52,486 nucleotides of DNA from contig JBBQXY010000019.1 of NCBI GenBank assembly GCA_038209195.1, positions 1 to 52,486 on the forward strand, in the 5' to 3' direction. The position numbers were made by a program, and so were the translations under genes. The notes beneath the pieces are model-generated. The model made no database searches and was not told where the DNA came from. It saw only the letters and a list, made by a program, of their open reading frames with translations. Positions 17,059 to 26,700 of this stretch are shown here, piece by piece. The DNA is from JBBQXY01 sp038209195 (GTDB lineage Bacteria > Chloroflexota > Ktedonobacteria > Ktedonobacterales > Ktedonobacteraceae). Numbering within the stretch: position 1 is the first letter of the stretch; every line of letters begins with the position of its first letter.

Positions 17059-18855
17059 CTATTTTTTGGTTGCCTCCTCGGCCCGAACGCTCAGATGCAG
17101 TTCCCGCAACTGTTTGTCATCTACGGGCGAGGGCGCGCCCATTAAAAGGTCTACAGCACTCTGCGTCTTGGGAAAGGCGATTACTTCACGGATATTATCT
17201 TCGTTCGCCAACAACATAACCAGTCGATCAATGCCGAGGGCGATTCCTCCGTGTGGTGGTGCGCCAAACTCAAACGCTTCAAGCATATGTCCAAACTGCT
17301 CTTTGATCTGCTCGTCATCCAATTTCATCAGTGAGAAGACTTTGTGCTGCAACTCGGCGACATTGATACGGACGCTACCACCACCGATCTCGAAACCGTT
17401 GCAAATGATATCGTACTGCTTGGCTCGAATATTTAAGGGATCGCTATCCAGGCGATCAATATGTGCCTCATCCATGCCAGAGAACGGGTTGTGTTCGGCC
17501 TCATAACGCTGGCCCTCTTCATCGAAATGCAAAAGTGGGAAATCAATCACCCAGCACAGAGCCATCTCCGTAGGGTCAATCAATTTCAAGCGTTCGGCTA
17601 ACCGCACGCGCAAACGGAACAGCACGTCATTGCAAACCTTGGCACTGTCCGCGACGAAGAGCAATAGATCACCCGGCGTACCTTGGAGACGATCAACAAT
17701 TGCTTGCACCTCACCGGGCGTCATAAATTTGCTTAAAGGAGATTTCACATCCCCGCTGGCACTGATCGCCAGTGAGACCAGACCTTTCGCACCCAATTGG
17801 CGCGCAAATTCGGTCAGCTCCTCAATTTCTTTGCGGCTGTAAGTGGCCCCTCCCGGCACACGAATACCCTTGACCATGCCTTGGGCGGCTAACGTACTCT
17901 GGAAGACCCCAAAGGTCCCAGCTTGTGCCAGGTCTGAGATTTCTACTAAGGGTAGATCAAAACGAAGATCAGGATGGTCTGTGCCGAAGTGGCCCATAGC
18001 CTCTTTATACGTCAAGTGCGGAAATGGTTGCTGCTTGATGCGCTTATTTGTGGTCTTCTCAATCAGATAGACCAATAACCCCTCGATCAGCGACATGACA
18101 TCTTCCTCTGCCACGAAGGACATTTCCACGTCAAGCTGGGTAAATTCAGGCTGGCGATCCGCACGTTGATCCTCGTCGCGGAAGCAACGCGCGATCTGAA
18201 AGTAGCGATCTAAACCAGCCACCATCAAGAGCTGCTTCAATTGCTGGGGCGATTGCGGCAAGGCATAGAACTCACCCGGGTACAGACGACTGGGAACGAG
18301 ATAGTCTCTGGCCCCTTCGGGGGTACTCTTCATTAAAATAGGCGTCTCAATCTCCAAGAAACTGCGCTCGTCCAGGTAGTCACGAATGACTTTGACGACG
18401 CGATGGCGCAGAATCAAGTTATCGCGCATAGAAGGACGGCGCAAATCAAGATACCGATATTTGAGTCGCAACGACTCGTCAACCTGAATCGTATCGCTGA
18501 TCGGGAAGGGAGGAGTACGTGAGGCGTTTAGAATTTCGATCCGCTCAGCGGCTATCTCTATCGATCCTGTCGCCAGACTGGCATTTTCTGTCCCTGGCAA
18601 GCGTGGTACAACAGTACCAGTCACCTGCACCACATATTCCGAACGCAGTTCCGAGGCAACGCCATGGGCCTCCGGTGAACGCTCAGGGTCACAAATGACC
18701 TGCGTTATGCCATAGCGGTCACGCATATCCAAAAAGACCAGGCCACCATGGTCACGCCGACGGTTGACCCAACCAGCTAAAGTGACACGCGCTCCGATAG
18801 CATCTGTATTTAAATCGCCACAGGTATGTGTACGATAATGGACTGAAAAAGCCAC
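17059..18855 (-). CDS. aspS: Aspartyl-tRNA synthetase
   Basis: A 598-residue class II synthetase of the bacterial type. In order: an OB-fold anticodon domain (residues 1-110, with GWVNRRRDHGG); motif 1 around 140-180; motif 2 RDEDQRADRQPEFTQ (about 218-232); the bacterial GAD insertion (about 300-420); and motif 3 GIALGIDRL near 540. It charges tRNA-Asp in the cytoplasm. The start is GTG with AAGGAG 10 bases upstream. Whether it also charges tRNA-Asn cannot be told from this window, as no gatCAB genes are present. Confidence 0.96.
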   Translation of the reverse strand: MAFSVHYRTHTCGDLNTDAIGARVTLAGWVNRRRDHGGLVFLDMRDRYGITQVICDPERSPEAHGVASELRSEYVVQVTGTVVPRLPGTENASLATGSIEIAAERIEILNASRTPPFPISDTIQVDESLRLKYRYLDLRRPSMRDNLILRHRVVKVIRDYLDERSFLEIETPILMKSTPEGARDYLVPSRLYPGEFYALPQSPQQLKQLLMVAGLDRYFQIARCFRDEDQRADRQPEFTQLDVEMSFVAEEDVMSLIEGLLVYLIEKTTNKRIKQQPFPHLTYKEAMGHFGTDHPDLRFDLPLVEISDLAQAGTFGVFQSTLAAQGMVKGIRVPGGATYSRKEIEELTEFARQLGAKGLVSLAISASGDVKSPLSKFMTPGEVQAIVDRLQGTPGDLLLFVADSAKVCNDVLFRLRVRLAERLKLIDPTEMALCWVIDFPLLHFDEEGQRYEAEHNPFSGMDEAHIDRLDSDPLNIRAKQYDIICNGFEIGGGSVRINVAELQHKVFSLMKLDDEQIKEQFGHMLEAFEFGAPPHGGIALGIDRLVMLLANEDNIREVIAFPKTQSAVDLLMGAPSPVDDKQLRELHLSVRAEEATKK

Positions 18856-18912
18856 GGTTTCATAACTCCTTACATGCTGTTCTGAGGATCAAGAGGAAAG
18901 TTCACAACGACA

Positions 18913-21384
18913 TTATGCACAATTTGTTTGTAGATTAGGATTAAATGCAACCAGATTCGAAAGAGGCGAAGGAGAGCTTTGCGTCAAAACATTCACATTA
19001 GCCCCCAGCGTATCGACAGCTAGACTCTTTCCTTGCAATAAGAGGGTGGATGATGCATATTGTTGCACCAGGCTGAGCGTTATAGGAGGAGGAGTGCTGA
19101 CCGCACCGCCACCTGTACTGGTAGATTTGGGAGTTGGAGTACTGATCGCCCCTGTCCCCGAGGTCGCGACACTTTCCCCAAATGTTTTCAATTCAAGGAT
19201 GCGATGCAGCATGACGTCCATAATGAATAGGTGCGGTACCATATTAACAAGGCTGACAGCGAGTGCGCTCGTTGACATAGTCCCTGGCACACCCAACGAA
19301 TTGGTGCCACCAGTGCTAACAATTGGCACGGACGTCTCCCAGGTAAATGGTACGCCACTATTCGCCAAAGGTTGCGCTATGACACTCTGTAATAAGACAC
19401 TCGTTGGTGCTTGATTGCCCGCTGCAAATTGCAAACTCTGGATCGAGCCATCAGCCAACAAGAAGAAAAGCTGATGATTCGGGAAAGCCGCGATACTTTT
19501 AATAGAAGGAGAGAATGTGAATGGAAAAGATATGACTTGCGCCAGTGGTTTTCCAGCTTTAGGAGCATAGTCTATGATCTGTACTGCACTTTGCGTAGTC
19601 TTTGCGCCAATGACCACGTAGACATCAGTACTGTTGGAGGCGATCAATTGTGGCGTTTGCCCATGCAAGAGCAACTTCGGGTCTATCGGCACGCTGGTAG
19701 CAAACTTGAGCTGACTCGGGTTTGGTGAACCTTGCGTTGGTTGACCCGTAGACAAAAGATTCAGGCTATAGGTAAGGTTGGGGTTGGGGGTTGCATTGAC
19801 TGGTTGCGCTACCAGCAGCACGAGTTGAGGGCCATTACTGGCAATACCCAGGATAGTAGCAGTGCTCGAAAGTTGCAAAGGCACAGGCAGCAGCCTAGAA
19901 TTCACCAGCTCATACACCTTGCTATCCACCCCTAAAGCATAAACAATCGTGCCAGATTTTCCTTGCACCATCGCAATGGCTGGCGATTGAAGACTCGTTG
20001 AAGCTAAATTCAACTGTGTCCCTGTCACATTAGTAGTACAGAGGGCGGTAATAGACGATTGTTTATTATACTGTGTAATAGCATTTTTTACGCTGTGGGT
20101 CAGCCCTCCTTGCAGAATACTGAGGGCCTTACTACGCTGCGCGTCGCTGAACGAACTGTTCTCCTGGACGGAGCGCAACATCTTCTGTGCATTGGCAAGA
20201 TCAACCAAAGCAACAGAAGGATGGTTTGTAGCTTCACCATTGGCTTTAGTGATCAGTGCTTGCGCATTTTGTACATGTGTATCTGCATGAAGGTTCGCGC
20301 TCGTAACAACATAGAAATAGGACCCGCCGCCAATTAAACCTAAAATAAGTAGGACAATGAGGGCCAGAGAGGGATAAAAGAGGCGACCCCGTTTGCTACG
20401 CACTCCCTGCATAACAGGTTGAGGGGCGGTCGTAATAGTGTCGGGAGATAGTTGCGTATTACCAGCGTAAGCGACAGGGTTACTGATTGGGTAGCCGTTT
20501 TCAAAAATTGAAGGAGCTTGCAAAGGTGCGCCTGGGAGGACTCCCAGTACCTCGGTATCATCACCAGTGTCACGCCCGTTCGTACCTGCCAGCACCGGAT
20601 GGCGCACACTGGGCGGTTCCCAGCCAACTTCTTGCACTGAAATAACAATGGCCGTGATATTATCAGGGCCCCCATTCTCATTTGCACGCTCGACAAGGTG
20701 ATAGACGCTTTCTTGCGGTGCCGATTGTGCGACAATGCGGCGTATCTCATCATCGCTCACCAGACCAGAGAGGCCATCCGTGCAAAGGACAATGGCGTCG
20801 TGTTCCTCCAATGGCTCCGGAAACACATCTATATCGACATCGGGTTGAGTGCCAAGGCAACGCGTAATCACATTGCGTTGAGCATGGGTACGAGCCTGCT
20901 CCTCGGTTAATAGGCCTGCACGCACCTGCTCAGCCACCCATGAGTGATCTTGCGAGACCTGTTTGACCTGACCATTGCGCACGAGATAGGCACGACTATC
21001 ACCAACATTGGCTATATAAGCCATATTGCCGCGCAACACGGCGGAGACACAGGTTGTTCCCATGCCACTACGTAGCAGGTTCTCGGCAGCTCGTTGATGA
21101 ATGAGCGCGTTAGCACGCTTAATCGCGTGCAGTAATGAGGTGGCAGCATCATCGCCATCATCCTGATAATACACGTTGCTCACGGTATCCACGGCAATTT
21201 CACTCGCCACTTCACCGGCAGCATGTCCACCCATGCCATCAGCCACAATGAATAATGCGCCTTTTTTTGCCATCACGGCCTGGTCTTTAGGGATGACATA
21301 CGCCATATTATCTTCATTGTGCTCACGCTTGCGGCCAACATCGGTCAGTTGTGCGACATCGAGACGAAGTTGTTTGGTGGCCAA
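18913..21384 (-). CDS. PP2C-type protein phosphatase with extracytoplasmic domain
   Basis: The N-terminal ~240 residues are a PP2C/Stp1-type Ser/Thr phosphatase with all metal-site motifs: DVGRKREHNEDN, ADGMGGHAAGE, VGDSRAYL, TDGLSGLVSDDE and GGPDNITA. A proline-rich linker, one membrane helix (about residues 336-358) and an outer part follow. The outer part consists of a helical segment and then a beta-rich region that could be a propeller, with a Ser/Thr/Gly-rich loop. It likely counteracts Ser/Thr kinases and may sense the envelope. A longer frame starts at GTG 21498, but a promoter overlaps that codon, so I choose TTG 21384, which has GGGAG upstream and gives MATKQLRLDVAQLTDVG, the usual family start. 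The length is about 823 residues. Confidence 0.88.
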   Translation of the reverse strand: MATKQLRLDVAQLTDVGRKREHNEDNMAYVIPKDQAVMAKKGALFIVADGMGGHAAGEVASEIAVDTVSNVYYQDDGDDAATSLLHAIKRANALIHQRAAENLLRSGMGTTCVSAVLRGNMAYIANVGDSRAYLVRNGQVKQVSQDHSWVAEQVRAGLLTEEQARTHAQRNVITRCLGTQPDVDIDVFPEPLEEHDAIVLCTDGLSGLVSDDEIRRIVAQSAPQESVYHLVERANENGGPDNITAIVISVQEVGWEPPSVRHPVLAGTNGRDTGDDTEVLGVLPGAPLQAPSIFENGYPISNPVAYAGNTQLSPDTITTAPQPVMQGVRSKRGRLFYPSLALIVLLILGLIGGGSYFYVVTSANLHADTHVQNAQALITKANGEATNHPSVALVDLANAQKMLRSVQENSSFSDAQRSKALSILQGGLTHSVKNAITQYNKQSSITALCTTNVTGTQLNLASTSLQSPAIAMVQGKSGTIVYALGVDSKVYELVNSRLLPVPLQLSSTATILGIASNGPQLVLLVAQPVNATPNPNLTYSLNLLSTGQPTQGSPNPSQLKFATSVPIDPKLLLHGQTPQLIASNSTDVYVVIGAKTTQSAVQIIDYAPKAGKPLAQVISFPFTFSPSIKSIAAFPNHQLFFLLADGSIQSLQFAAGNQAPTSVLLQSVIAQPLANSGVPFTWETSVPIVSTGGTNSLGVPGTMSTSALAVSLVNMVPHLFIMDVMLHRILELKTFGESVATSGTGAISTPTPKSTSTGGGAVSTPPPITLSLVQQYASSTLLLQGKSLAVDTLGANVNVLTQSSPSPLSNLVAFNPNLQTNCA

Positions 21385-21489
21385 CGCACTTTTCTCCCGT
21401 ACTTTAAGAATAGCTTTTTTTGTGTACCCGCATCCTTGCACCCACCGGGGCCCAATAAGCACACTAGGCAATTGCTGAAACTTTAGGCT

Positions 21490-21518
21490 ATAATACACCG
21501 ACGCAGAGAAAAACGCAA
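21490..21518 (-). promoter_or_regulatory. Promoter of the PP2C phosphatase gene
   Basis: Minus strand: TTGCGT (21513-21518), 17 bases, TATTAT (21490-21495). The -10 box overlaps the first codons of the longest frame, so transcription would start near 21483 and translation must start further in, consistent with TTG 21384 and a leader of about 100 bases. Confidence 0.6.
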
Positions 21519-21685
21519 TGCATAGACAATTTTGCGCCTATCTCCTAATCTCTCGCGGTACCCTGTAATGGAAGTATACTCTCTCATCACAGAGCACGCA
21601 AGATATAGAGTAAGCGGTACTATGGAAGAGCCCAATACGTATCCTTTGCCTGTACCTTTGCATCCAATCATATAGAGGGCTTTTT

Positions 21686-22594
21686 ATGCAACTTATACAA
21701 CTACAAGAACAAACATGGGTTATTCAGGGTGGAGCGAATATTGGCGTCATAGCGGCTGAGGGCCGCTGCTTAATCATTGATAGTGGTATGGACAAAGATG
21801 CGGGGCGCGAAATTTTGCAACAGGTGAAGAAATTGGGGCTCACCCCAACAGCCTTGCTGATCACGCATGCCCACGCCGATCATTTCGGTGGAGCCCAGTA
21901 CCTCGTGCGCCAAACAGGACTCACCGTGTTTGCGACACGAGTCGAGGCTTCTGTGATGGCTGGACCAATGCTAGAGCCGCTCTACCTATTTAGTGGTGCT
22001 CTACCCCCTCGTGATTTGCAACACAAATTTCTCCTCGCTAAACCGTGCCTGACAGATGTGATTCTCGCCGGCAACGAACAGGAAATCGACCACCTTCCAG
22101 TCAAGGTCGTTTCGTTGCCAGGACACAGCCTAGAGCAAGTCGGAGTAGCATTTGGTGAGACCATCTTCGTAGGGGACGCATTTCTCACACCAGACATCCT
22201 CGACAAACACCATATTCCTTTCTATTCCGATATAAAGGCAGGACTTTCAACGCTTAGTGCGTTGAAAGCTGACATCTTACCGTTTAAACATATAGTTGCG
22301 GGCCATGGCGAACTCTATACCTCTACAGAACAGGCCAATCTGGCTATTGAGTATACCGCCCAACGTTTAGAGAGTATACTGGACACCATACGAGCCGCCC
22401 TTGCTGATGGAGAAGCCCACTCGGCGCATGACCTATTAGGTGTAGTCGCCACTGCACTCGGAGCGCAGATACAAGCACTACCACAATATGTCCTGTACAA
22501 TACAACCGTTCAATCAGCGCTGAGCGTACTCTACACACGTGGTGAGATTCAACCGCTTTTTCAGGCGAACCTCCTGTCGTGGTGTAGGGTATAA
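21686..22594 (+). CDS. MBL-fold metallo-hydrolase
   Basis: A 302-residue metallo-beta-lactamase fold protein. The zinc motif is complete: THAHADHFGG (His61, His63, Asp65, His66), His147 in PGHSLEQ, Asp164 in FVGDAF and His207 in AGHGEL. The order and the GHS/GHG spacing resemble the glyoxalase II-like group, but the substrate is open. The ATG follows AGAGGG with a 6-base gap. It stands 61 bases before the first exopolysaccharide glycosyltransferase, so cotranscription is possible though functionally unexplained. Confidence 0.85.
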   Translation: MQLIQLQEQTWVIQGGANIGVIAAEGRCLIIDSGMDKDAGREILQQVKKLGLTPTALLITHAHADHFGGAQYLVRQTGLTVFATRVEASVMAGPMLEPLYLFSGALPPRDLQHKFLLAKPCLTDVILAGNEQEIDHLPVKVVSLPGHSLEQVGVAFGETIFVGDAFLTPDILDKHHIPFYSDIKAGLSTLSALKADILPFKHIVAGHGELYTSTEQANLAIEYTAQRLESILDTIRAALADGEAHSAHDLLGVVATALGAQIQALPQYVLYNTTVQSALSVLYTRGEIQPLFQANLLSWCRV

Positions 22595-22655
22595 AAGACT
22601 GTGCTTGTTACCTTGCTAAAGGCAGGGACGTTATAGCCTTGAGGAGCCTTTCGGT

Positions 22656-23861
22656 ATGCACATTGGTATCAATGCTCAATTGCTCTCCTTTAGCCAGAAC
22701 TATCGCAATGGCGGCGTAAGTCGTTACATCCGGTTCCTGCTGACAGAGCTAGCAAAGAGGCCAGGGCAGCATGAATATACCGTTTTTGTCAATGGACTGG
22801 ATGTCGTTGAACAGCTTAACGCACGTACCGCACACCATCCACAAATTACCTATATATCATCGCCATGGTCGGAGTCACAACCAGCCGCACGTATCGGCTG
22901 GGAGCAACTCACGCTCCCAGCGCTCATTCGACAAAAACAAATTGCTGTATTACACTCTCCCGTCAATGTGTTGCCGGAAAGATTACCGCGAAGCTGCGCG
23001 GGCGTGGTGACGCTGCACGACCTGGCTTTCTTGCGCTTTCCCGACGTTTTAACACGTTCTAAGCGCGTCTACCATCGTATTTTCACGGTGCGCAGTATTC
23101 GCAAAGCTGCAATGGTGATCGCGGTTTCAGAGAGCACCAAACAGGATGCAATCGAACTGGTTAGCGTCCCGCCTGAGCGCGTACAGACCGTTTATACCTG
23201 TCTCGATAGCCGCTTCGCACAACAACCTGACGCAGAAACCGTGCAGACATTTCGGCAAAAGCAGGGTCTGACAGAGGGGTACCTGCTCTACCTGGGAACG
23301 TTGGAACCGCGTAAGAACATCCCAACATTGATCGAAGCGTTTGCCCGATTGCGTAAAATATATGGCAGAACGGAAAAACTGGTACTCGCTGGTGGCAAAG
23401 GTTGGCTCTATGATGCTATATTTGACCGGGTACGGCAATTGGGGTTAGAATCAGAGGTAATATTTCCTGGGTATGTCGCGGATACCGAACAAGCGTTATG
23501 GTATGCCGCCGCCGAGGTTTTTGTCTACCCATCGCTGTACGAAGGCTTTGGCATACCTGTGACTGAAGCTCTAGCTTGTGGTACACCGGTTGTCACCTCG
23601 AACGTTTCGAGCTTACCAGAGGCTGGTTTTGACATTGCCTTAACGGTCGAGCCATTCAATGTGGAGACCATGGCAACAGCAATACATACGGCATTAACCG
23701 ACGAGGCTTTGCGACAGAAATGTCGGACGATGGCCCCGTTAGTTGCAGAGAAATTCTCGGCACAGCGGATGGTTGAACAGACTTTGCGCGTTTATGAGCG
23801 GGCAAACCTGTTACATACTACGGCACAAGGACGTACACAAAGTGTACCGTCCGTTCGTTAA
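22656..23861 (+). CDS. Family 4 glycosyltransferase (exopolysaccharide)
   Basis: A 401-residue GT-B protein. The N-terminal half starts MHIGINAQLLSF and has a GGVSRYIRFL acceptor-side loop. The donor half has YLLYLGTLEPRKNIPTLIEAF (around 210-230), VIFPGYV and the GT4 signature PSLYEGFGIPVTEALACGTPVV with the EX7E glutamates. It transfers a sugar from an NDP-sugar onto a lipid-linked acceptor in the cytoplasm. GAGGAG lies 9 bases before the ATG. It is the first of the exopolysaccharide genes. Confidence 0.9.
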   Translation: MHIGINAQLLSFSQNYRNGGVSRYIRFLLTELAKRPGQHEYTVFVNGLDVVEQLNARTAHHPQITYISSPWSESQPAARIGWEQLTLPALIRQKQIAVLHSPVNVLPERLPRSCAGVVTLHDLAFLRFPDVLTRSKRVYHRIFTVRSIRKAAMVIAVSESTKQDAIELVSVPPERVQTVYTCLDSRFAQQPDAETVQTFRQKQGLTEGYLLYLGTLEPRKNIPTLIEAFARLRKIYGRTEKLVLAGGKGWLYDAIFDRVRQLGLESEVIFPGYVADTEQALWYAAAEVFVYPSLYEGFGIPVTEALACGTPVVTSNVSSLPEAGFDIALTVEPFNVETMATAIHTALTDEALRQKCRTMAPLVAEKFSAQRMVEQTLRVYERANLLHTTAQGRTQSVPSVR

Positions 23862-23950
23862 GCGTAGGATATAGTGGAATCGTGAATAGCAGTAAACTCA
23901 CCCAAAAAACCAATCTCAGTCCTGATACGGATAGGACAGGAGCCTTGGAT

Positions 23951-25471
23951 ATGACCATCGGAGCCACTGGCCCTATAATGAAGGCTATTTCCCTTCGGCG
24001 CTCACATCGTCGCCAATGGCGCATTTTTGAGGGCATTGCTATGCTGGTCCTGGATATAACCCTCGTCGATGTGTCATTTCGCCTGGCCCATTTTATACGC
24101 TATAACCTTCTTTTTAAGAACAGTATCCTCAGTTTGTTGCGTAACAATATTATCGAGAACAGCACACCTACGAAAGAGGTCTATACCTCGCTGGCGAATT
24201 TTAGACCACTGGAATACGGTGTTGTGGTTGGTTTGATAGCCATTTTTGCGCTCCGTGGACTCTATAAAATTCGCCTGACTGGTACATGGTTTCGTCAGGC
24301 GTGGATGATTACCAGTTCCGCGACACTGGGCGTGGCTTTCCTTATTACCTACTTTTTCATCTTTCAGCCGCCGTCAAGTTCGCGCCTACTCGTGCCTTTT
24401 GTGTGGGCCATGACTATTCTCGTTCTCTCCCTCGGACGCCTGATCGTCACGGTGGCGATGGGCATGCTCTATCGGCTCGGCCTGGGCGAAACTCGACTCT
24501 TAGTGGTGGGCTCCGGTCGCCTGGGCAAGTTGATTATGCAGCATATCGCGGCAAACCCCAATCTCGGCTATTCCATCGTAGGTTTCCTGCACGATACGAG
24601 CGAAAACCCCAGTGACTTTGGGCGTTTTAAGATGCTCGGCACATTGGAAGACCTCGGCTTAGTCATTCGCTCCATGCAGGTCGATGAGGTCATCATCGCG
24701 CTCCCTGCCAACCAGCATCAGCAATCGATCAAGAGCGTGCGCCTCTGTGAGAAACTGGGCGCTTCGTTCAAACTTGTCCCCGATTTATATGAACTCAGCC
24801 TCTCCCGCATTGATATGGAAGCCATCGAAGGTATTCCCCTGATTGGCATTAAGCAGGTCTCGCTCAATTCCGTCCAGCGCGTCATTACACGCATGGTGGA
24901 TATCATTGTCTCGCTGTTGATTATGGTGGTCGGATCGCCGTTCTGGCTCTGTATCTGCCTCGCTATCCGGCTCAATTCTCCAGGGGCACCCATTTACAAA
25001 CAGACCCGCATCGGCTGGAACGGACGCCCTTTCAAGGTCTATAAATTCCGTTCCATGTACAGAGATGCTGATCAAATGCTGGCAAAATTGTGGGCTCAGA
25101 ACGAGGCGCAAGGTCCCATGTTCAAAATGAAGTACGATCCACGCGTTACGCTGGTCGGCAAATTCTTGCGCCGCACAAGCCTCGATGAATTCCCACAGAT
25201 CATCAATGTACTCAAAGGCGATATGAGCCTGGTGGGACCGCGCCCACCTTTGCCACACGAGGTTGCCCAATACGAAGAATGGCAAAAAGGACGCCTCGCC
25301 ATCAAACCTGGCATGACTGGCCTCTGGCAGGTGCGCGGTCGCAGCAACCTCAGTTTTGACGAGGGCGTGCTGATGGACCTCTATTATATTGAAAATTGGT
25401 CGCTACACCTCTACTTCCAAATACTCTTCCGCACTATTCCGGCGGTCTTATTCAGTCAAGGAGCTTATTAA
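23951..25471 (+). CDS. Polyprenyl-phosphate sugar-1-phosphate transferase (WcaJ/WbaP type)
   Basis: About 506 residues. Four to five N-terminal membrane helices are followed by a CoA-binding-like domain (LLVVGSGRLGKLIMQHIA) and, after one more helix, the PF02397 transferase domain with PIYKQTRIGWNGRPFKVYKFRSM, RRTSLDEFPQIINVLKGDMSLVGPRPP and KPGMTGLWQV. It starts glycan assembly by loading a sugar-1-phosphate onto undecaprenyl phosphate. A GTG at 23882 opens the frame, but the ATG at 23951 has AGGAG 8 bases upstream and is preferred. Its stop TAA abuts the ATG of the next gene, which implies translational coupling. Confidence 0.92.
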   Translation: MTIGATGPIMKAISLRRSHRRQWRIFEGIAMLVLDITLVDVSFRLAHFIRYNLLFKNSILSLLRNNIIENSTPTKEVYTSLANFRPLEYGVVVGLIAIFALRGLYKIRLTGTWFRQAWMITSSATLGVAFLITYFFIFQPPSSSRLLVPFVWAMTILVLSLGRLIVTVAMGMLYRLGLGETRLLVVGSGRLGKLIMQHIAANPNLGYSIVGFLHDTSENPSDFGRFKMLGTLEDLGLVIRSMQVDEVIIALPANQHQQSIKSVRLCEKLGASFKLVPDLYELSLSRIDMEAIEGIPLIGIKQVSLNSVQRVITRMVDIIVSLLIMVVGSPFWLCICLAIRLNSPGAPIYKQTRIGWNGRPFKVYKFRSMYRDADQMLAKLWAQNEAQGPMFKMKYDPRVTLVGKFLRRTSLDEFPQIINVLKGDMSLVGPRPPLPHEVAQYEEWQKGRLAIKPGMTGLWQVRGRSNLSFDEGVLMDLYYIENWSLHLYFQILFRTIPAVLFSQGAY

Positions 25472-26608
25472 ATGAAAGTGGCCTTGGTTCATGACTATCT
25501 CAACCAGATGGGGGGGGCGGAGCGTGTCGTGATGGCATTTCACGAGATTTTCCCTGACGCACCTATCTACACCTCAATCTATGACCCAAAGCTGGTTGAC
25601 CCTGCTTTTCAAAAGATGGACATTCGCACTTCTTTTATGCAAAAACTTCCATTCGTTACCAAACATCACCAGCCATATTTGCCCTTCTACCCATTCGCGA
25701 TGGAGAAACTCGACTTGCGCGGCTACGATCTTGTCTTGAGCAGCTCCAGTGCCTTTGCGAAAGGGGTTATTACCCGACCCGAAACTATGCATATTTGCTA
25801 TTGCCATACCCCTATGCGCTGGTGCTGGAACTACGATGAATATGTTGAACGTGAGCAGTTGGGGAAGGTGGCGCGCAGTATCTTACCCTTCCTCATCACA
25901 TGGATGCGTACCTGGGATCAGACCAGTGCCATGCGCGTCGATCACTTCATCGCCAATTCGCCTGTGGTAGCCGAACGCATTCGGAAATACTATCGACGCG
26001 AAGCCGTAATTATCCCGCCTCCAGTGGAAGCCGACCGTTTCAGCTTTGACCCTCATACACAGCCCGAAGATTATTTCCTGACCCTGGGTCGCCTCATTCC
26101 CTATAAGCGCGTTGATCTGGCAATTGAGGCCTGCAATCGCTTGCAACTTCCCCTGGCCGTCATCGGCAGTGGACGCGACCTGGAACGCTTGAAAAAGCTG
26201 GCCGGGCCAACCATCCGCTTTCTAGGGCGGCTCCCCGATGAAGAGGTGGGCTACCACTACGCCCATTGCCGCGCATTTCTCTTCCCAGGTGAAGAAGATT
26301 TTGGCATCACACCCTTGGAGGCCCAGGCTTCTGGCCGACCGGTCATCGCCTACGGCGAGGGCGGCGCATTGGCCTCGGTAGTAGAGGGCGTGACAGGCGA
26401 ATTCTTTACACAGCAAACAGTTGAGAGCATGAGCGAAGTCCTGGCAACATTCGATGAACAGCACTATGATCCACAGACCATTCGCAATCACGCGCTGGAA
26501 TTCGATATGCCGCGCTTCCGCCGTCGCATCCTGCAATTCATCGAGGCGAAAATGAGCGAGGGCAAATCCAAAGATTTACGGACACCGACGAGCGATCTAG
26601 TACGTTAG
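25472..26608 (+). CDS. Family 4 glycosyltransferase (exopolysaccharide)
   Basis: A 378-residue GT-B glycosyltransferase. The acceptor half starts MKVALVHDYLNQMGGAERV and includes CYCHTPMRWCW. The donor half has YFLTLGRLIPYKRVDLAIEA, VIGSGRDLERL and the signature FPGEEDFGITPLEAQASGRPV. This type is common next to polyprenyl-phosphate sugar transferases. The ATG begins on the base after the previous stop, with AAGGAG 8 bases upstream inside the previous gene, so the pair is coupled and this enzyme probably adds a sugar to the lipid-linked product of its neighbour. Confidence 0.92.
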   Translation: MKVALVHDYLNQMGGAERVVMAFHEIFPDAPIYTSIYDPKLVDPAFQKMDIRTSFMQKLPFVTKHHQPYLPFYPFAMEKLDLRGYDLVLSSSSAFAKGVITRPETMHICYCHTPMRWCWNYDEYVEREQLGKVARSILPFLITWMRTWDQTSAMRVDHFIANSPVVAERIRKYYRREAVIIPPPVEADRFSFDPHTQPEDYFLTLGRLIPYKRVDLAIEACNRLQLPLAVIGSGRDLERLKKLAGPTIRFLGRLPDEEVGYHYAHCRAFLFPGEEDFGITPLEAQASGRPVIAYGEGGALASVVEGVTGEFFTQQTVESMSEVLATFDEQHYDPQTIRNHALEFDMPRFRRRILQFIEAKMSEGKSKDLRTPTSDLVR

Positions 26609-26700
26609 CATCGCAACGTCGTAGAATCCGCACCTGAATGCCTTTTAAAGAAGGTGTCGGCAGCGAGCATGAAATATTTTCGCAGAAAGGCGTTATTACC

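Noticed and set aside
21385..21498. Longer start of the PP2C phosphatase gene at GTG 21498
   Set aside because: The -10 box of a good promoter overlaps this codon and no ribosome site precedes it.
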